The position numbers and the translations under genes were made by a program. From DASUFP01 sp036274495 (GTDB lineage: Bacteria > Bacteroidota > Bacteroidia > AKYH767-A > OLB10): a stretch of 32,261 bases of DNA. Below the pieces are notes generated by a model. That model searched no databases, was not told where the DNA came from, and saw nothing but the letters and a program-made list of their open reading frames with translations. Positions 1 through 8,696 of this stretch are shown here, piece after piece; the first letter of the stretch is position 1, and each line of letters opens with the position of its first letter. The stretch is taken from NCBI GenBank assembly GCA_036274495.1, contig DASUFP010000108.1, positions 1-32,261 on the forward strand, written 5' to 3'.

Positions 1-636
1 AAGTACCCCCGGACTCCGGATACTGATGCCGGTTTGCTGGAACCTACTGGTTGCCATTACTTGTTTATGCCATCGCCGGAAGAGATGCTGCCGGAAACAT
101 TGCCCGTTCCTGAATTTGATTTTAAACAGCTGGAAACCACAATGGAAGGGGCATTCCGGCCCGGTCATTTTAAAGGAATGGCTCAGATCGTTTATCGTTT
201 TTTTGATCTGATAAAACCGAACAAGGCCTATTTTGGAGAAAAGGATTTTCAACAACTTGCTATAGTTAAAGAAATGAATCGCTCCTACCATTTAGGGATA
301 GAAGTGATTGGATGTGCAACGGTAAGGGAACCGGACGGACTTGCCATGAGCTCCCGAAATATCCACCTTAATACTGAAGAGCGAAAGGCTGTTCCGGTTA
401 TATACGCTTCACTTTTGGCTGCGGCCGAGATGATTCGGGAAACTACTCCGGACCAGACTGCTGAAATGGTCAGGCAACAAATTGAACACTACCCTTTTTT
501 GAAAGTTCAGTATATCTCTTTTGTCGATTCCGATTCACTTCAGCCAATTGAGGCATACGATCCCTACCGCAATCAACGGGCATGTATTGCCGTTACAACT
601 TCAACCACCCGGCTTATCGACAACATAGCGCTTTGA
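1..636 (+). CDS. panC: Pantothenate synthetase, C-terminal part (5' end outside window)
   Basis: Catalyses ATP-dependent condensation of pantoate with beta-alanine to pantothenate, the step before coenzyme A synthesis, in the cytosol. The frame is open from base 1 with no stop, so the gene is cut by the window edge rather than starting inside it. About 211 residues remain of the roughly 280 usual for the family. Visible signatures are the FRPGHFKGMAQIV stretch, KPNKAYFGEKDFQQL (ATP and pantoate site, with the KPDxAxFGxKDxQQ pattern) and the downstream REPDGLAMSSRN (KMSKS-like loop of this family). The stop at 634-636 is followed by panD, which makes the beta-alanine substrate, so the two genes act in one pathway. 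Identification is firm. The missing part should hold the N-terminal nucleotide-binding HxGH motif. Confidence 0.97.
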   Translation, partial: KYPRTPDTDAGLLEPTGCHYLFMPSPEEMLPETLPVPEFDFKQLETTMEGAFRPGHFKGMAQIVYRFFDLIKPNKAYFGEKDFQQLAIVKEMNRSYHLGIEVIGCATVREPDGLAMSSRNIHLNTEERKAVPVIYASLLAAAEMIRETTPDQTAEMVRQQIEHYPFLKVQYISFVDSDSLQPIEAYDPYRNQRACIAVTTSTTRLIDNIAL

Positions 637-672
637 GGCCCCTTGCACTCCGTCAACAGATTGAAAAATAGC

Positions 673-680
673 TACCTTTG
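673..680 (+). promoter_or_regulatory. Bacteroidota -7 promoter element upstream of panD
   Basis: TACCTTTG matches the TAnnTTTG -7 consensus of Bacteroidota primary-sigma promoters exactly. It ends 8 bases before the panD ATG, so a transcript from here would have a very short leader. No TTG/TTTG -33 element lies at the usual 17-21 base spacing. The site is within the panC-panD gap, so panD may be transcribed separately as well as by read-through. Confidence 0.5.
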
Positions 681-688
681 CCCGCGTT

Positions 689-1042
689 ATGGAAATTCAA
701 ATTCTGAAATCGAAAATTCACCGCGCAAGGGTTACGCAGGCTGAACTGCATTATGTTGGAAGCATTACACTTGACGAAGCATTAATGGAAGCCTCTAACC
801 TGATTGAAAACGAACTTGTTCAGGTGTTGAACATCAGCAACGGTGAACGTTTTGAAACATACGTTATAAAAGGTGAACGTAACAGTGGTATGGTTTGTCT
901 GAACGGACCTGCTGCCAGAAAAGTTGAAGTAGGCGACCTGGTTATTGTAGTTTCATATGCCATTATGGATTTTGAAAAAGCGAAAACTTTTAAACCTGCA
1001 CTTGTTTTCCCGGATGCCGATAACAGAGTTATCACCAGCTGA
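689..1042 (+). CDS. panD: Aspartate 1-decarboxylase
   Basis: A pyruvoyl enzyme that decarboxylates L-aspartate to beta-alanine for pantothenate synthesis. The 117-residue product matches the family length. The self-cleavage site is seen as G24-S25 in the context HYVGSIT, so Ser25 becomes the pyruvoyl group. Tyr58 and the N72-G73 turn (LNGPAAR), both needed in the E. coli enzyme, fall at the same positions here. K9 and the N-terminal KSKIHRARVT segment are also typical. It follows panC by 52 bases and has its own promoter-like element. Its stop lies 2 bases before the next start, which suggests cotranscription with the membrane protein downstream. Confidence 0.98.
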   Translation: MEIQILKSKIHRARVTQAELHYVGSITLDEALMEASNLIENELVQVLNISNGERFETYVIKGERNSGMVCLNGPAARKVEVGDLVIVVSYAIMDFEKAKTFKPALVFPDADNRVITS

Positions 1043-1044
1043 AT

Positions 1045-2127
1045 TTGAAGCAAAAACTTTTAGCGGCCCTGAAGTACTTCTTGCTTTTCTCTGCAGGCCT
1101 GACATTGTTGTGGCTCACCTTCAGGCACCAGGACTTATCTGAAATTTATGAGAAAATTAAACAGGCCGATCCTTTTTGGCTTGCGGCTTCATTGTTTCTT
1201 GCAGTACTTGCATTTATCAGCCGGGCTATCCGCTGGGTAATTTTGATGGAGCCGCTCGGTATTAAACCAAAACTGGGTCCTACTTTTTATGCATTGATGA
1301 TTGGCTATTTTGCCAACCTGGCCATTCCGCGTATCGGTGAAATAACACGGTGCGCTACCCTCTCCAAATCGGAAAAACTTTCATTTAACAATCTGATAGG
1401 AACTGTTATTGTAGAGAGAGTTATTGATTTGTTTATGTTATTTTTTTCAATGCTGCTTGTAGCCATTTCAGAATTTGATGTGCTGGGGAACTTCCTTCAG
1501 GAAAAAATTTTACTCCCGATTTTCTCAGGCATCCATGGCACCAAAGGAATTTTAACAGTTGCTGCGGCAGGAGTACTTTTCACAATTGTCGTGGTACTGA
1601 TAATTAAAAAACTAGGTAACAATTCGCTTGTGACAAAATTGAAAAAAATAGTCTCAGAAGTTTCCGCCGGACTTAAAAGTGTACTCCGGATGAAAAACAA
1701 CGGGTGGTTTCTGTTTCACACATTCTTTATCTGGTTCATCTATTTCCTGATGACTTATGTTTGTTTCTATTGTTTACCTGCCACCTCTCACCTTGATATG
1801 AAAGCCGGGTTGTTTGTGCTTGTAATTGGCGGACTGGGAATGTCTGCACCCGTACAGGGTGGAATCGGAGCATTCCATTATATAGTATCGCAAGGCCTCT
1901 TATTGTTTGGAGTGTCGTATACCGACGGCATTGTATATGCAACACTTGTGCATACTACACAAACGCTACTGGTTGTTCTGCTCGGAACAATGTCACTGCT
2001 GCTGATGTTTTTACACAATAAAAAAAACGCGCAATCAAATCATGAGTCAGCTGAACCACCACTTTCATCGTCAACGCTCTCCGATATTCCGAATAAAACA
2101 ATAGTTAACGATACTTTTAAATTGTAA
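1045..2127 (+). CDS. YbhN / LPG-synthase transmembrane-domain (flippase-like) membrane protein
   Basis: A 360-residue polytopic inner-membrane protein of the UPF0104 family, related to the membrane domain of lysylphosphatidylglycerol synthase. Hydrophobic segments alternate with basic loops, roughly at residues 10-25, 45-62, 85-100, 130-150, 170-190, 215-235, 250-275 and 285-315. The conserved family features RAIRW near residue 63, GYFANLAIPRIGEITRC and the late GGLGMSAPVQGGIGAFH are present. No aminoacyl-transferase domain follows, so lysyl-PG synthesis is unlikely; lipid or polyprenol translocation is the usual guess. The start used is TTG at 1045, because the next in-frame ATG would remove the first membrane segment. 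It lies 2 bases past the panD stop. The C-terminal tail is polar and low complexity. Confidence 0.85.
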   Translation: MKQKLLAALKYFLLFSAGLTLLWLTFRHQDLSEIYEKIKQADPFWLAASLFLAVLAFISRAIRWVILMEPLGIKPKLGPTFYALMIGYFANLAIPRIGEITRCATLSKSEKLSFNNLIGTVIVERVIDLFMLFFSMLLVAISEFDVLGNFLQEKILLPIFSGIHGTKGILTVAAAGVLFTIVVVLIIKKLGNNSLVTKLKKIVSEVSAGLKSVLRMKNNGWFLFHTFFIWFIYFLMTYVCFYCLPATSHLDMKAGLFVLVIGGLGMSAPVQGGIGAFHYIVSQGLLLFGVSYTDGIVYATLVHTTQTLLVVLLGTMSLLLMFLHNKKNAQSNHESAEPPLSSSTLSDIPNKTIVNDTFKL

Positions 2128-2178
2128 AAAGCGATTTCATATTTCTAATTCAGAACTTAAAAATAACAGCACAAATTA

Positions 2179-2679
2179 ATGACTCATTTAGATCAGATAA
2201 GTGAAAAATTTATTGCTCCGGAAGACATCAGCCGGGTAGTTGAAAGAATGCGGCTGAAAAGCAAACGGATTGTATTCACCAACGGATGCTTCGACCTATT
2301 ACATTACGGACATATTGATTACCTGAGTAAAGCTGCTGATTTGGGAGATGTTTTGCTTATCGGATTAAATTCAGATGCTTCAACAAGCAAACTAAAAGGT
2401 CCGGGACGCCCGATCAACAACGAAACTTCACGCAAACATATTCTCGGATCACTTTTTTTTGTGACAGGGATCATCCTCTTTGACGATCCGACACCAGCTG
2501 CCCTGATAGAAACGATCCAACCGGATGTCCTTGTTAAAGGCGGCGATTATAAACCTGAAGAAATTGTAGGTTACGACATTGTTACAAAAAACGGGGGCAG
2601 TGTGGTAACAATAGATTTTGTTCCGGGCTATTCAACATCTGCCCTGGAACAAAAAATCCTTCAATCGTCACACGGTTGA
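2179..2679 (+). CDS. rfaE2: D-glycero-beta-D-manno-heptose 1-phosphate adenylyltransferase (stand-alone)
   Basis: Transfers AMP from ATP to heptose 1-phosphate to give ADP-heptose for the lipopolysaccharide core. This is the cytidylyltransferase-like half of HldE as a separate protein of 166 residues. The nucleotidyltransferase core runs from about residue 30 (VFTNGCFDLLHYGHIDYL), with the HxGH motif at H42-H45, and continues through GLNSDASTSKLKGPGRPIN and the DVLVKGGDY segment near residue 120. The kinase half (RfaE1) is not in the window and must be encoded elsewhere if the pathway is complete. The first 25 residues are a helical extension. The start is ATG 51 bases after the previous stop, consistent with one transcript from the panD region. 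Confidence 0.93.
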   Translation: MTHLDQISEKFIAPEDISRVVERMRLKSKRIVFTNGCFDLLHYGHIDYLSKAADLGDVLLIGLNSDASTSKLKGPGRPINNETSRKHILGSLFFVTGIILFDDPTPAALIETIQPDVLVKGGDYKPEEIVGYDIVTKNGGSVVTIDFVPGYSTSALEQKILQSSHG

Positions 2680-2729
2680 CACCTCCCTGAAACCCCCATA
2701 ATTCCTGCCCCTTTTAGGCCTGAATTTAT

Positions 2730-2737
2730 TACTTTTG
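2730..2737 (+). promoter_or_regulatory. Bacteroidota -7 promoter element for the small lipoprotein
   Basis: TACTTTTG is an exact TAnnTTTG match ending 7 bases before the ATG at 2745. No clear -33 TTG is seen at the usual distance. The gap between rfaE2 and the lipoprotein is 65 bases. Confidence 0.45.
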
Positions 2738-2744
2738 ATCTGTT

Positions 2745-3194
2745 ATGAAACGGCTGATTCCTTTTCTTCTGATAATACTGACGTTTGCATCCTGCGAAGA
2801 CAGTATGTTTTTAAAATCGGAGAAAAAAATGAAAAAGGACCTTCAGGGAGTTTGGCAACGCGAATTCTTTGGAGACACTTCCATTCATTACAGGGAATAC
2901 TGGACTTTTGACGGAAATAAACTTTATACTACCAAAGAGGAGCCTGACACTTATGACGAAGGTGCCCCCGATTCGGTTAATACTGATCAGGTTGATACCA
3001 TCGTAATCAGCGGATTCAGCATCGACACACGTGTCTTTCGTGCTTTCCTGAAATTACAGGTAGAATATGGTCGGGATACCGCATTTGTTGACAAATGGGA
3101 ATTTGTCACGCTCAAAAAAGGAGTTTTGGATATTGCCGCCGACAATCCGATAGGTCCCGGAGTGGAACAACGGGAATTTTTTAAAGTCAGGTAG
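2745..3194 (+). CDS. Small lipoprotein, possibly lipocalin-like fold
   Basis: 149 residues with a lipoprotein signal peptide: MKR, a hydrophobic core, then LTFASC as lipobox with Cys17 as the likely lipidation site. The mature part begins EDSMFLKSEKKMKKDLQGVW. The segment LQGVWQREFF...YREYWTFDGNKLYTT resembles the start of lipocalin-like domains in Bacteroidota lipoproteins (x-G-x-W then a strand ending in TFDGN), and strand-like stretches follow to the C-terminus. No catalytic motif is visible. It lies between rfaE2 and radA with its own promoter-like element. Export and lipidation are well supported. The fold is an inference and the function unknown. Confidence 0.8.
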   Translation: MKRLIPFLLIILTFASCEDSMFLKSEKKMKKDLQGVWQREFFGDTSIHYREYWTFDGNKLYTTKEEPDTYDEGAPDSVNTDQVDTIVISGFSIDTRVFRAFLKLQVEYGRDTAFVDKWEFVTLKKGVLDIAADNPIGPGVEQREFFKVR

Positions 3195-3221
3195 TAGTTT
3201 TCTGAGAGGTTCCGGATTCTT

Positions 3222-4607
3222 ATGGCTAAAACAAAAACTGTATTTTTTTGCCAGAACTGTGGCGCTTCCTCACCTAAATGGCTGGGGAAATGTCCCTCAT
3301 GCGGCGAGTGGAACTCTTTTGTAGAAGAGCTGGTTTCTCCTGTCGCTGCTTCTCAGGTCCCGGCATGGCGTGCTTCATCAAATGGCGATTCTGGACGACA
3401 GGCTCAACCGCAACTAATCACAGATGTGGCACCCGAAAAACTGCAGCGCCTACAGCTTCCGGACGCAGAACTCAGCCGCGTGCTGGGCGGAGGACTTGTT
3501 CCGGGGTCGTTGATATTACTCGGCGGTGAACCGGGAATTGGCAAGTCGACATTAATGTTACAGCTGGCGACTAAAATTACCGGTATAAAAGTACTCTTGG
3601 TTTCTGGTGAGGAAAGCGAACAACAAATAAGTATCAGGGCTTCCCGCATCGGAAACGGAAATTCTGGTTGTTACATTTTAACCGAAACAAATCTGCAAGC
3701 TATATTTAAGCATATAGAAAAAATGAAGCCGGGAATGGTAATACTTGACTCGGTGCAAACCTTATATACACCCGATATTGAATCAACACCGGGCAGCGTG
3801 TCTCAAATAAGGGAATGTGCAGGCGCATTACTTAAGTTTTCAAAAGAAACATCCACGCCGGTATTTCTGATTGGGCACATCACCAAAGATGGCTCCATTG
3901 CCGGACCCAAGGTACTGGAACATATGGTAGATACCGTACTGCAATTTGAAGGTGACCGTCATCATTTGTACCGGATTTTGAGGGCAACTAAAAACAGGTT
4001 CGGTTCAACCTCTGAGATCGGAATTTATGAGATGTCGGGGAACGGTCTTGCAGAAGTGCCGAACCCCTCCGAAGTTCTTCTATCGCATATTGATGAAAAC
4101 CTGAGTGGTATAGCCATAACATGTACCATGGAAGGATTGAGACCCTTGCTGATAGAGGTTCAGGCACTCGTAAGTTCAGCTGTTTACGGAACTCCTCAGC
4201 GTTCAAGCACCGGCTTTGACCTCAGGCGGCTGAATATGTTATTGGCTGTTCTTGAAAAAAGGTGCGGCTTCCGAATCGCTGCCAAGGATGTGTTTCTGAA
4301 CATCGCGGGGGGATTAAGGGTAGAGGATCCGGCTGTAGACTTAGCCGTAATTTGCTCAGTTTTGTCATCAAGTGAGGATGTGCCCCTTCCTCCGCGTATC
4401 TGTTTTGCAGGCGAAGTAGGTCTTTCCGGTGAAATACGCCCTGTGAACAGGATTGATCAGCGGATACGGGAAGCACAGAAAATGGGCTTCGACAAGGTAT
4501 ATTTTTCCAGGTATAATCTTCAGGGGCTTGATAAAAAGTCATTTAAAGGGATCGAATTAGTGGCAGTGGGTAAAGTCGAAGAGGTTTTCAGAGCACTTTT
4601 CGGCTGA
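3222..4607 (+). CDS. radA: DNA repair protein RadA/Sms
   Basis: A RecA-related ATPase that helps branch migration and processing of recombination intermediates. The 461-residue protein has the full family layout: an N-terminal zinc finger with C10, C13, C24 and C27 (CQNC...CPSC); a RecA-like ATPase core with Walker A GGEPGIGKST (K108) and a Walker B-like VILDSVQ; the RadA-specific KNRFGST motif after the core; and a C-terminal Lon/S16-like domain (GGLRVEDPAVDLAVICSVLSS and GEVGLSGEIRPV). The Lon-like domain of this family lacks protease activity. It starts at ATG 3222, 27 bases after the lipoprotein stop. Nothing is odd in length or motifs. Confidence 0.98.
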   Translation: MAKTKTVFFCQNCGASSPKWLGKCPSCGEWNSFVEELVSPVAASQVPAWRASSNGDSGRQAQPQLITDVAPEKLQRLQLPDAELSRVLGGGLVPGSLILLGGEPGIGKSTLMLQLATKITGIKVLLVSGEESEQQISIRASRIGNGNSGCYILTETNLQAIFKHIEKMKPGMVILDSVQTLYTPDIESTPGSVSQIRECAGALLKFSKETSTPVFLIGHITKDGSIAGPKVLEHMVDTVLQFEGDRHHLYRILRATKNRFGSTSEIGIYEMSGNGLAEVPNPSEVLLSHIDENLSGIAITCTMEGLRPLLIEVQALVSSAVYGTPQRSSTGFDLRRLNMLLAVLEKRCGFRIAAKDVFLNIAGGLRVEDPAVDLAVICSVLSSSEDVPLPPRICFAGEVGLSGEIRPVNRIDQRIREAQKMGFDKVYFSRYNLQGLDKKSFKGIELVAVGKVEEVFRALFG

Positions 4608-4715
4608 TTTGCATTCACCCCCGGAATGGGTCGTTTGACATAAAAAAGGGCCGGGAAATTTGCTTTTTCATCAAACTTTAATAATTTGGTAATACCTGAC
4701 CATAAATCTATTGCC

Positions 4716-5741
4716 ATGAAAAAACCGTTACTGCTGACATTTGCCGTTTTGCTACTAACGTTCGCTGCCTATTCGCAGAGTTCATTTGAAACGGGTATAA
4801 GCCTTGGTGCGACAAATTATTTTGGCGATCTGGGTAATGAACCATGGGTTCAAACAGGCTCAACCAGTCCCGGTATTGCAGTAACCTTTCGCAATTTTTC
4901 GGGAAGCAATACAGTAGGCGGATACCGTTATCACCCGCTCTCATGGGAGGTGCGGCTTTCATGGAACCGCCTTCAGTATGATGAGACAAAGCCAATCGGA
5001 AATCAGCAAGGTTTTGAGTTACGAAACTATGGCAGAGGTATTGGTTTCCGGAACGATTTGTTTGGAATTGCGACGCATGTTACCTATACCATTTATGAAA
5101 ATCCAAGAGCACCGCTTCATCACCAGCATGCAGCCTTTTTTGTATTCACTGGAATAGGAGCATACTATGGCAAACCAATGGCAGACCTGTTCAGGGGCAG
5201 TATTGACCTGAACAACAGGTATTATTTCTGGCCCGATGGCACCATCCGCGACGGAGCCTATCAGAATGGCAACAGCCAGGCAAATATTATTGAAAAGGAC
5301 GGCGATTACGAGACCGATCTATCCGACTGGATGACGGAAGGCGGAACCTATAAAGGTGAGCATGCCAAAAACAAAGCATACAATTTTATTAATGTCGGAT
5401 TTCCGCTTGGTTGCGGTATCAGGTGGGGACTCAGTGAAAAGATTACCATGTCGGCTGAATTTGGCTACTATTTCTTTACAACCGACTTTCTTGACGATGT
5501 GAGCGACCAGTACCCTACCGCTGCCGAAATCAACGCCAATTTCCCCAACGATCCTGTAAAACAGGCTTTGGCGCTTTACATTACCGATCCTACCGGCTGG
5601 GGTACAACCGGATATCCGGGTCCGGCTACCAGCCGGAGAGGAAATCCTGCTAAAAAAGATTCATTCAGTTTTATCAGCCTTGAGGTAGCCTACCGTTTCG
5701 ACCTTAAAAAAGAACTGCCCAGAATTTGGGGACGTAAATAA
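4716..5741 (+). CDS. DUF6089 / PorG-like outer-membrane beta-barrel protein
   Basis: A 341-residue exported protein. A TTG at 4686 would also open this frame, but ATG 4716 gives a standard signal peptide (MKKPLLLTFAVLLLTFAAYSQ, cut after Gln21), so that start is used. The mature N-terminus SSFETGISLGATNYFGDLG is typical of DUF6089 proteins, the family that includes the T9SS component PorG. Later hallmarks are AAFFVFTGIGAYYGKP and GCGIRWGLSEKITMSAEFGYYFFTTDFLDDVSDQYP, and the C-terminus ends in an aromatic strand followed by basic residues. Three T9SS cargo proteins or fragments elsewhere in the window make a secretion role plausible but do not prove it, since genomes carry several DUF6089 paralogues. 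Family call is strong; PorG identity is inference. Confidence 0.75.
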   Translation: MKKPLLLTFAVLLLTFAAYSQSSFETGISLGATNYFGDLGNEPWVQTGSTSPGIAVTFRNFSGSNTVGGYRYHPLSWEVRLSWNRLQYDETKPIGNQQGFELRNYGRGIGFRNDLFGIATHVTYTIYENPRAPLHHQHAAFFVFTGIGAYYGKPMADLFRGSIDLNNRYYFWPDGTIRDGAYQNGNSQANIIEKDGDYETDLSDWMTEGGTYKGEHAKNKAYNFINVGFPLGCGIRWGLSEKITMSAEFGYYFFTTDFLDDVSDQYPTAAEINANFPNDPVKQALALYITDPTGWGTTGYPGPATSRRGNPAKKDSFSFISLEVAYRFDLKKELPRIWGRK

Positions 5742-5840
5742 AACGCCCACCAAACACTTGTCTGCGTTATTTTCTATTCCTTTCGATAAGGCATAACAGT
5801 TGTTTTACGATTTTTGACTGGTTTTCGGTACTTTCGCGGC

Positions 5841-7385
5841 ATGGCAAACACATCTGAAGATTTATTCAAAAACCTTGTTTCACACTGCAAGGAATACGGT
5901 TTTATTTTCCAGTCAAGTGAAATTTATGACGGCCTGAGTGCTGTATACGATTACGGCCAGTATGGATCGGAACTCAAAAAAAATATTCGCGACTACTGGT
6001 GGAAATCAATGGTACAGATGCATGAAAATATTGTCGGAATTGATGCTGCAATATTTATGCATCCTACAACATGGAAAGCTTCAGGTCACGTAGATGCATT
6101 TAATGATCCGTTGATTGACAATAAGGATTCTAAAAAGCGGTACCGTGCCGATGTTTTAATTGAAGAGCATGTAGCCAAAATTGAAAACAAAATTGAGAAG
6201 GAAGTCGGTAAAGCGCGGGCACGATTTGGAGAATCGTTTAATGAAGAACAATTTGTTACGACAAACCCACGGGTTACAGAAAATCTGAAAAAAATAAATG
6301 AGATAAACGAACGGTTTCGTTTGGCTATGGACGCAGGCGACATGGCAGCTGTCAAGCAGCTCATTATTGACCTGGAAATTGTTTGTCCTGTTTCCGGAAC
6401 CCGTAACTGGACCGATGTACGACAGTTCAACCTGATGTTTTCTACCCAAATGGGATCGGTAAGTGAAGAGTCCTCCACATTATATCTTCGCCCCGAAACA
6501 GCACAAGGTATTTTCGTAAACTTTCTAAATGTTCAAAAAACCGGGCGGATGAAAATTCCGTTTGGCATTGCGCAAACCGGAAAAGCATTTCGAAATGAAA
6601 TTGTAGCCCGGCAGTTTATCTTCAGAATGCGTGAATTTGAACAGATGGAAATGCAGTTTTTTGTGAAACCCGGAACTGAAATTCAGTGGTACGACTATTG
6701 GAAAGAGAGGCGTCTTAAATGGCACAGGGCACTTGGATTTCCTATTGGCAAACATCGGTTTCACGATCATATCAAACTGGCGCATTATGCCAATGCTGCA
6801 TGTGATATTGAATTTGAATTCCCATTTGGATTTAAAGAACTTGAAGGCATTCATTCGCGGACCGATTTTGATTTGAAGGCACACGAAGCTTACTCAGGAA
6901 AAAAACTTCAGTACTTCGATCCTGAAATGAATGAAAATTATGTGCCCTATGTTGTTGAAACTTCCATTGGTTTAGACCGGATGTTTTTGGCAGTAATGAC
7001 ACAAGCCTACAAAGAAGAAAAACTTGAGGACGGTACGGAACGCGTGGTGCTGAACATCCCCGCTTTTCTTGCTCCGGTAAAAGTGGCCGTATTACCTCTT
7101 GTGAAAAAAGACGGACTGCCTGAAATTGCCAGAGCAATTATTGACACATTAAAATACGATCATCTTTGTCAGTACGATGAGAAAGATTCCATAGGCAAAC
7201 GCTACCGCAGGCAGGACGCCATCGGCACTCCTTTTTGTATAACAATTGATCACCAGACTACGGAAGACAACACTGTTACCATCCGTTACAGGGACACCAT
7301 GCTCCAGGAAAGGATACATACAGACACTATAAAAGTACTGGTAGACGGAAAGGTAAGTATGAGAAGTGTGCTTGAACGTTTATAA
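5841..7385 (+). CDS. glyS: Glycyl-tRNA synthetase (dimeric class II type)
   Basis: Charges tRNA-Gly with glycine. The product is 514 residues from ATG 5841; a TTG 27 bases upstream is in frame but adds a non-family leader, so ATG is chosen. It is the single-chain alpha2 type of Bacteroidota, Firmicutes and eukaryotes, not the E. coli alpha2beta2 type. Class II motifs are visible: the N-terminal LVSHCKEYGFIFQSSEIYDGLSAVYDYG region, the STLYLRPETAQGIFVNF strand, motif 2 in FRNEIVARQFIFRMREFEQMEMQFF and motif 3 in ETSIGLDRMFLAVM. The C-terminal anticodon-binding domain starts near LAPVKVAVLPLV. The gene is followed by a hairpin facing pth. Confidence 0.98.
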   Translation: MANTSEDLFKNLVSHCKEYGFIFQSSEIYDGLSAVYDYGQYGSELKKNIRDYWWKSMVQMHENIVGIDAAIFMHPTTWKASGHVDAFNDPLIDNKDSKKRYRADVLIEEHVAKIENKIEKEVGKARARFGESFNEEQFVTTNPRVTENLKKINEINERFRLAMDAGDMAAVKQLIIDLEIVCPVSGTRNWTDVRQFNLMFSTQMGSVSEESSTLYLRPETAQGIFVNFLNVQKTGRMKIPFGIAQTGKAFRNEIVARQFIFRMREFEQMEMQFFVKPGTEIQWYDYWKERRLKWHRALGFPIGKHRFHDHIKLAHYANAACDIEFEFPFGFKELEGIHSRTDFDLKAHEAYSGKKLQYFDPEMNENYVPYVVETSIGLDRMFLAVMTQAYKEEKLEDGTERVVLNIPAFLAPVKVAVLPLVKKDGLPEIARAIIDTLKYDHLCQYDEKDSIGKRYRRQDAIGTPFCITIDHQTTEDNTVTIRYRDTMLQERIHTDTIKVLVDGKVSMRSVLERL

Positions 7386-7446
7386 CTATTCCGGCATTCA
7401 GATTTGTATCCCGAATATGCAGCGGTCATCAGTAAAAATTGATTCT

Positions 7447-7471
7447 GCTTTCTCTTAGAAAAGAGAGAAGC
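7447..7471. terminator. Bidirectional terminator-like hairpin between glyS and pth
   Basis: The left arm GCTTTCTCTT (7447-7456) and right arm AAGAGAGAAGC (7461-7471) pair with one bulged G, around the loop AGAA. It lies in the 111-base gap between two convergent genes (glyS ends 7385, pth ends 7497), where a shared terminator is expected. There is no long T-run beyond the arms, so strength is uncertain. Confidence 0.45.
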
Positions 7472-7496
7472 AAACACGAGCCGATTCAGAGAATCC

Positions 7497-8060
7497 TTAT
7501 TTATTATTGAACTGATTCATTGCCATCACAGGGCCTGCGGCGATAAAAGTCCGGACAGCGTCGGCTGCCAATTTGATTCGCTCCGCAACAAGTGCTTTTT
7601 CATCATCGCCCCATTTTGACAACACAAAATCTGCCTGGCGTCCTTTCGGGAAATCGTTACCGGCACCAAAGCGCAACCGGGCGTAGTCGGTAGAATTAAG
7701 TGTTTCCTGAATATCCTTGAGCCCATTGTGACCGCCATCGCTGCCTTTAAGCCGAATGCGAACTGTTCCGGCGGGTAACGCAATATCATCTGTAATCACA
7801 AGCAGGTTTTCCTTCGAAATATGTTCTGCCTGCATCCAGTAGTTAACGGCCTTGCCACTCAGATTCATGTAAGTGGTTGGCTTCACAAGAATAACCTGTT
7901 TGCCTCGCATTTTGATGCGGGCTACGTAAGCGTGCCGGTCAGATACAAAAGTGGAATCGCCCGACGCAGCCAGAAAATCGACCACATCAAAACCGATGTT
8001 ATGGCGGGTATGAGCGTATTCATCGCCCGGGTTACCCAGCCCAACAACGAGAAACTTCAA
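7497..8060 (-). CDS. pth: Peptidyl-tRNA hydrolase
   Basis: Releases tRNA from prematurely dropped peptidyl-tRNA. The 187-residue product has the family N-terminus FLVVGLGNPGDEYAHTRHNIGF with Asn10 and catalytic His20 at the same positions as in E. coli. The KPTTYMNLSG segment (Asn66) and the D91-D92 pair with GSDGGHNGLKDI (Asn112) complete the active site. It is the third gene of prs-rplY-pth, 9 bases after rplY, an arrangement that places ribosome maintenance functions together. Its 3' end faces glyS across a hairpin. Confidence 0.98.
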   Translation of the reverse strand: MKFLVVGLGNPGDEYAHTRHNIGFDVVDFLAASGDSTFVSDRHAYVARIKMRGKQVILVKPTTYMNLSGKAVNYWMQAEHISKENLLVITDDIALPAGTVRIRLKGSDGGHNGLKDIQETLNSTDYARLRFGAGNDFPKGRQADFVLSKWGDDEKALVAERIKLAADAVRTFIAAGPVMAMNQFNNK

Positions 8061-8069
8061 GGCTATAAA

Positions 8070-8684
8070 TTATTTTGCGGTTGCGGCAGCAGCAGCTGGT
8101 GGAGCGGCAGCTTTTGCGGCTTCAGCAGGAGTTTCAACAACATTACGCGTAACTCTTATACCTACAATAATATTGTTTGGAGAGTCGAGTAATTGAACGC
8201 CTTTGATAGCAACATCCTTAACCCTGATATCCTGTCCTATATTGAGAGGAGTAACATCCAGTTCAATTGCATCTGGGATATCTTTTGCAAGGGCCTTTAT
8301 CTGAAGTTTTTTCATTTTAACAACCAGCTTACCGCCTTGTTTCTGGCCTTCGGATGTACCAACAATATTCACCGGTATATCGAGTGTAATTGCCTTTTCG
8401 GGATTGACTTCTATAAAGTCGATATGCAATAACTTATCTGTAACAGGATGTGATTGTATTTCGCGCATTACTGCGTCATACGTTTTTCCGTCGATGTTTA
8501 ATTTAACCATATAAACCTCCGGAGTGTAAATCAGTTTTCTAACATCCAGTACTGCAACTGTAAAGTGAACATTTTCACTTCCGCCATAAAGAACACATGG
8601 AATGAGATCGTTTTTACGTGCTGTTTTTGTGTCTTGCTTGGCAAGGCCTTCGCGTTTTACTCCGGCAATTTCAATAGATTTCAT
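8070..8684 (-). CDS. rplY: 50S ribosomal protein L25 / Ctc (long form)
   Basis: Binds 5S rRNA in the large ribosomal subunit. At 204 residues it is the long two-domain Ctc form: an N-terminal L25 domain (about 1-95, with ARKNDLIPCVLYGG and the VMREIQSHPVTDKLLHIDF strand) and a C-terminal TL5/Ctc beta domain (about 100-180). The tail from about residue 185 is almost only Ala, Pro and Lys, a low-complexity extension frequent in this phylum. It sits 12 bases after prs and 9 before pth. Confidence 0.97.
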   Translation of the reverse strand: MKSIEIAGVKREGLAKQDTKTARKNDLIPCVLYGGSENVHFTVAVLDVRKLIYTPEVYMVKLNIDGKTYDAVMREIQSHPVTDKLLHIDFIEVNPEKAITLDIPVNIVGTSEGQKQGGKLVVKMKKLQIKALAKDIPDAIELDVTPLNIGQDIRVKDVAIKGVQLLDSPNNIIVGIRVTRNVVETPAEAAKAAAPPAAAAATAK

Positions 8685-8696
8685 GACAATAAATAA

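Noticed and set aside
4608..4680. CCCGG/CCGGG pairing after radA as a terminator
   Set aside because: The arms are short and far apart with no clear T-run; support is too weak.
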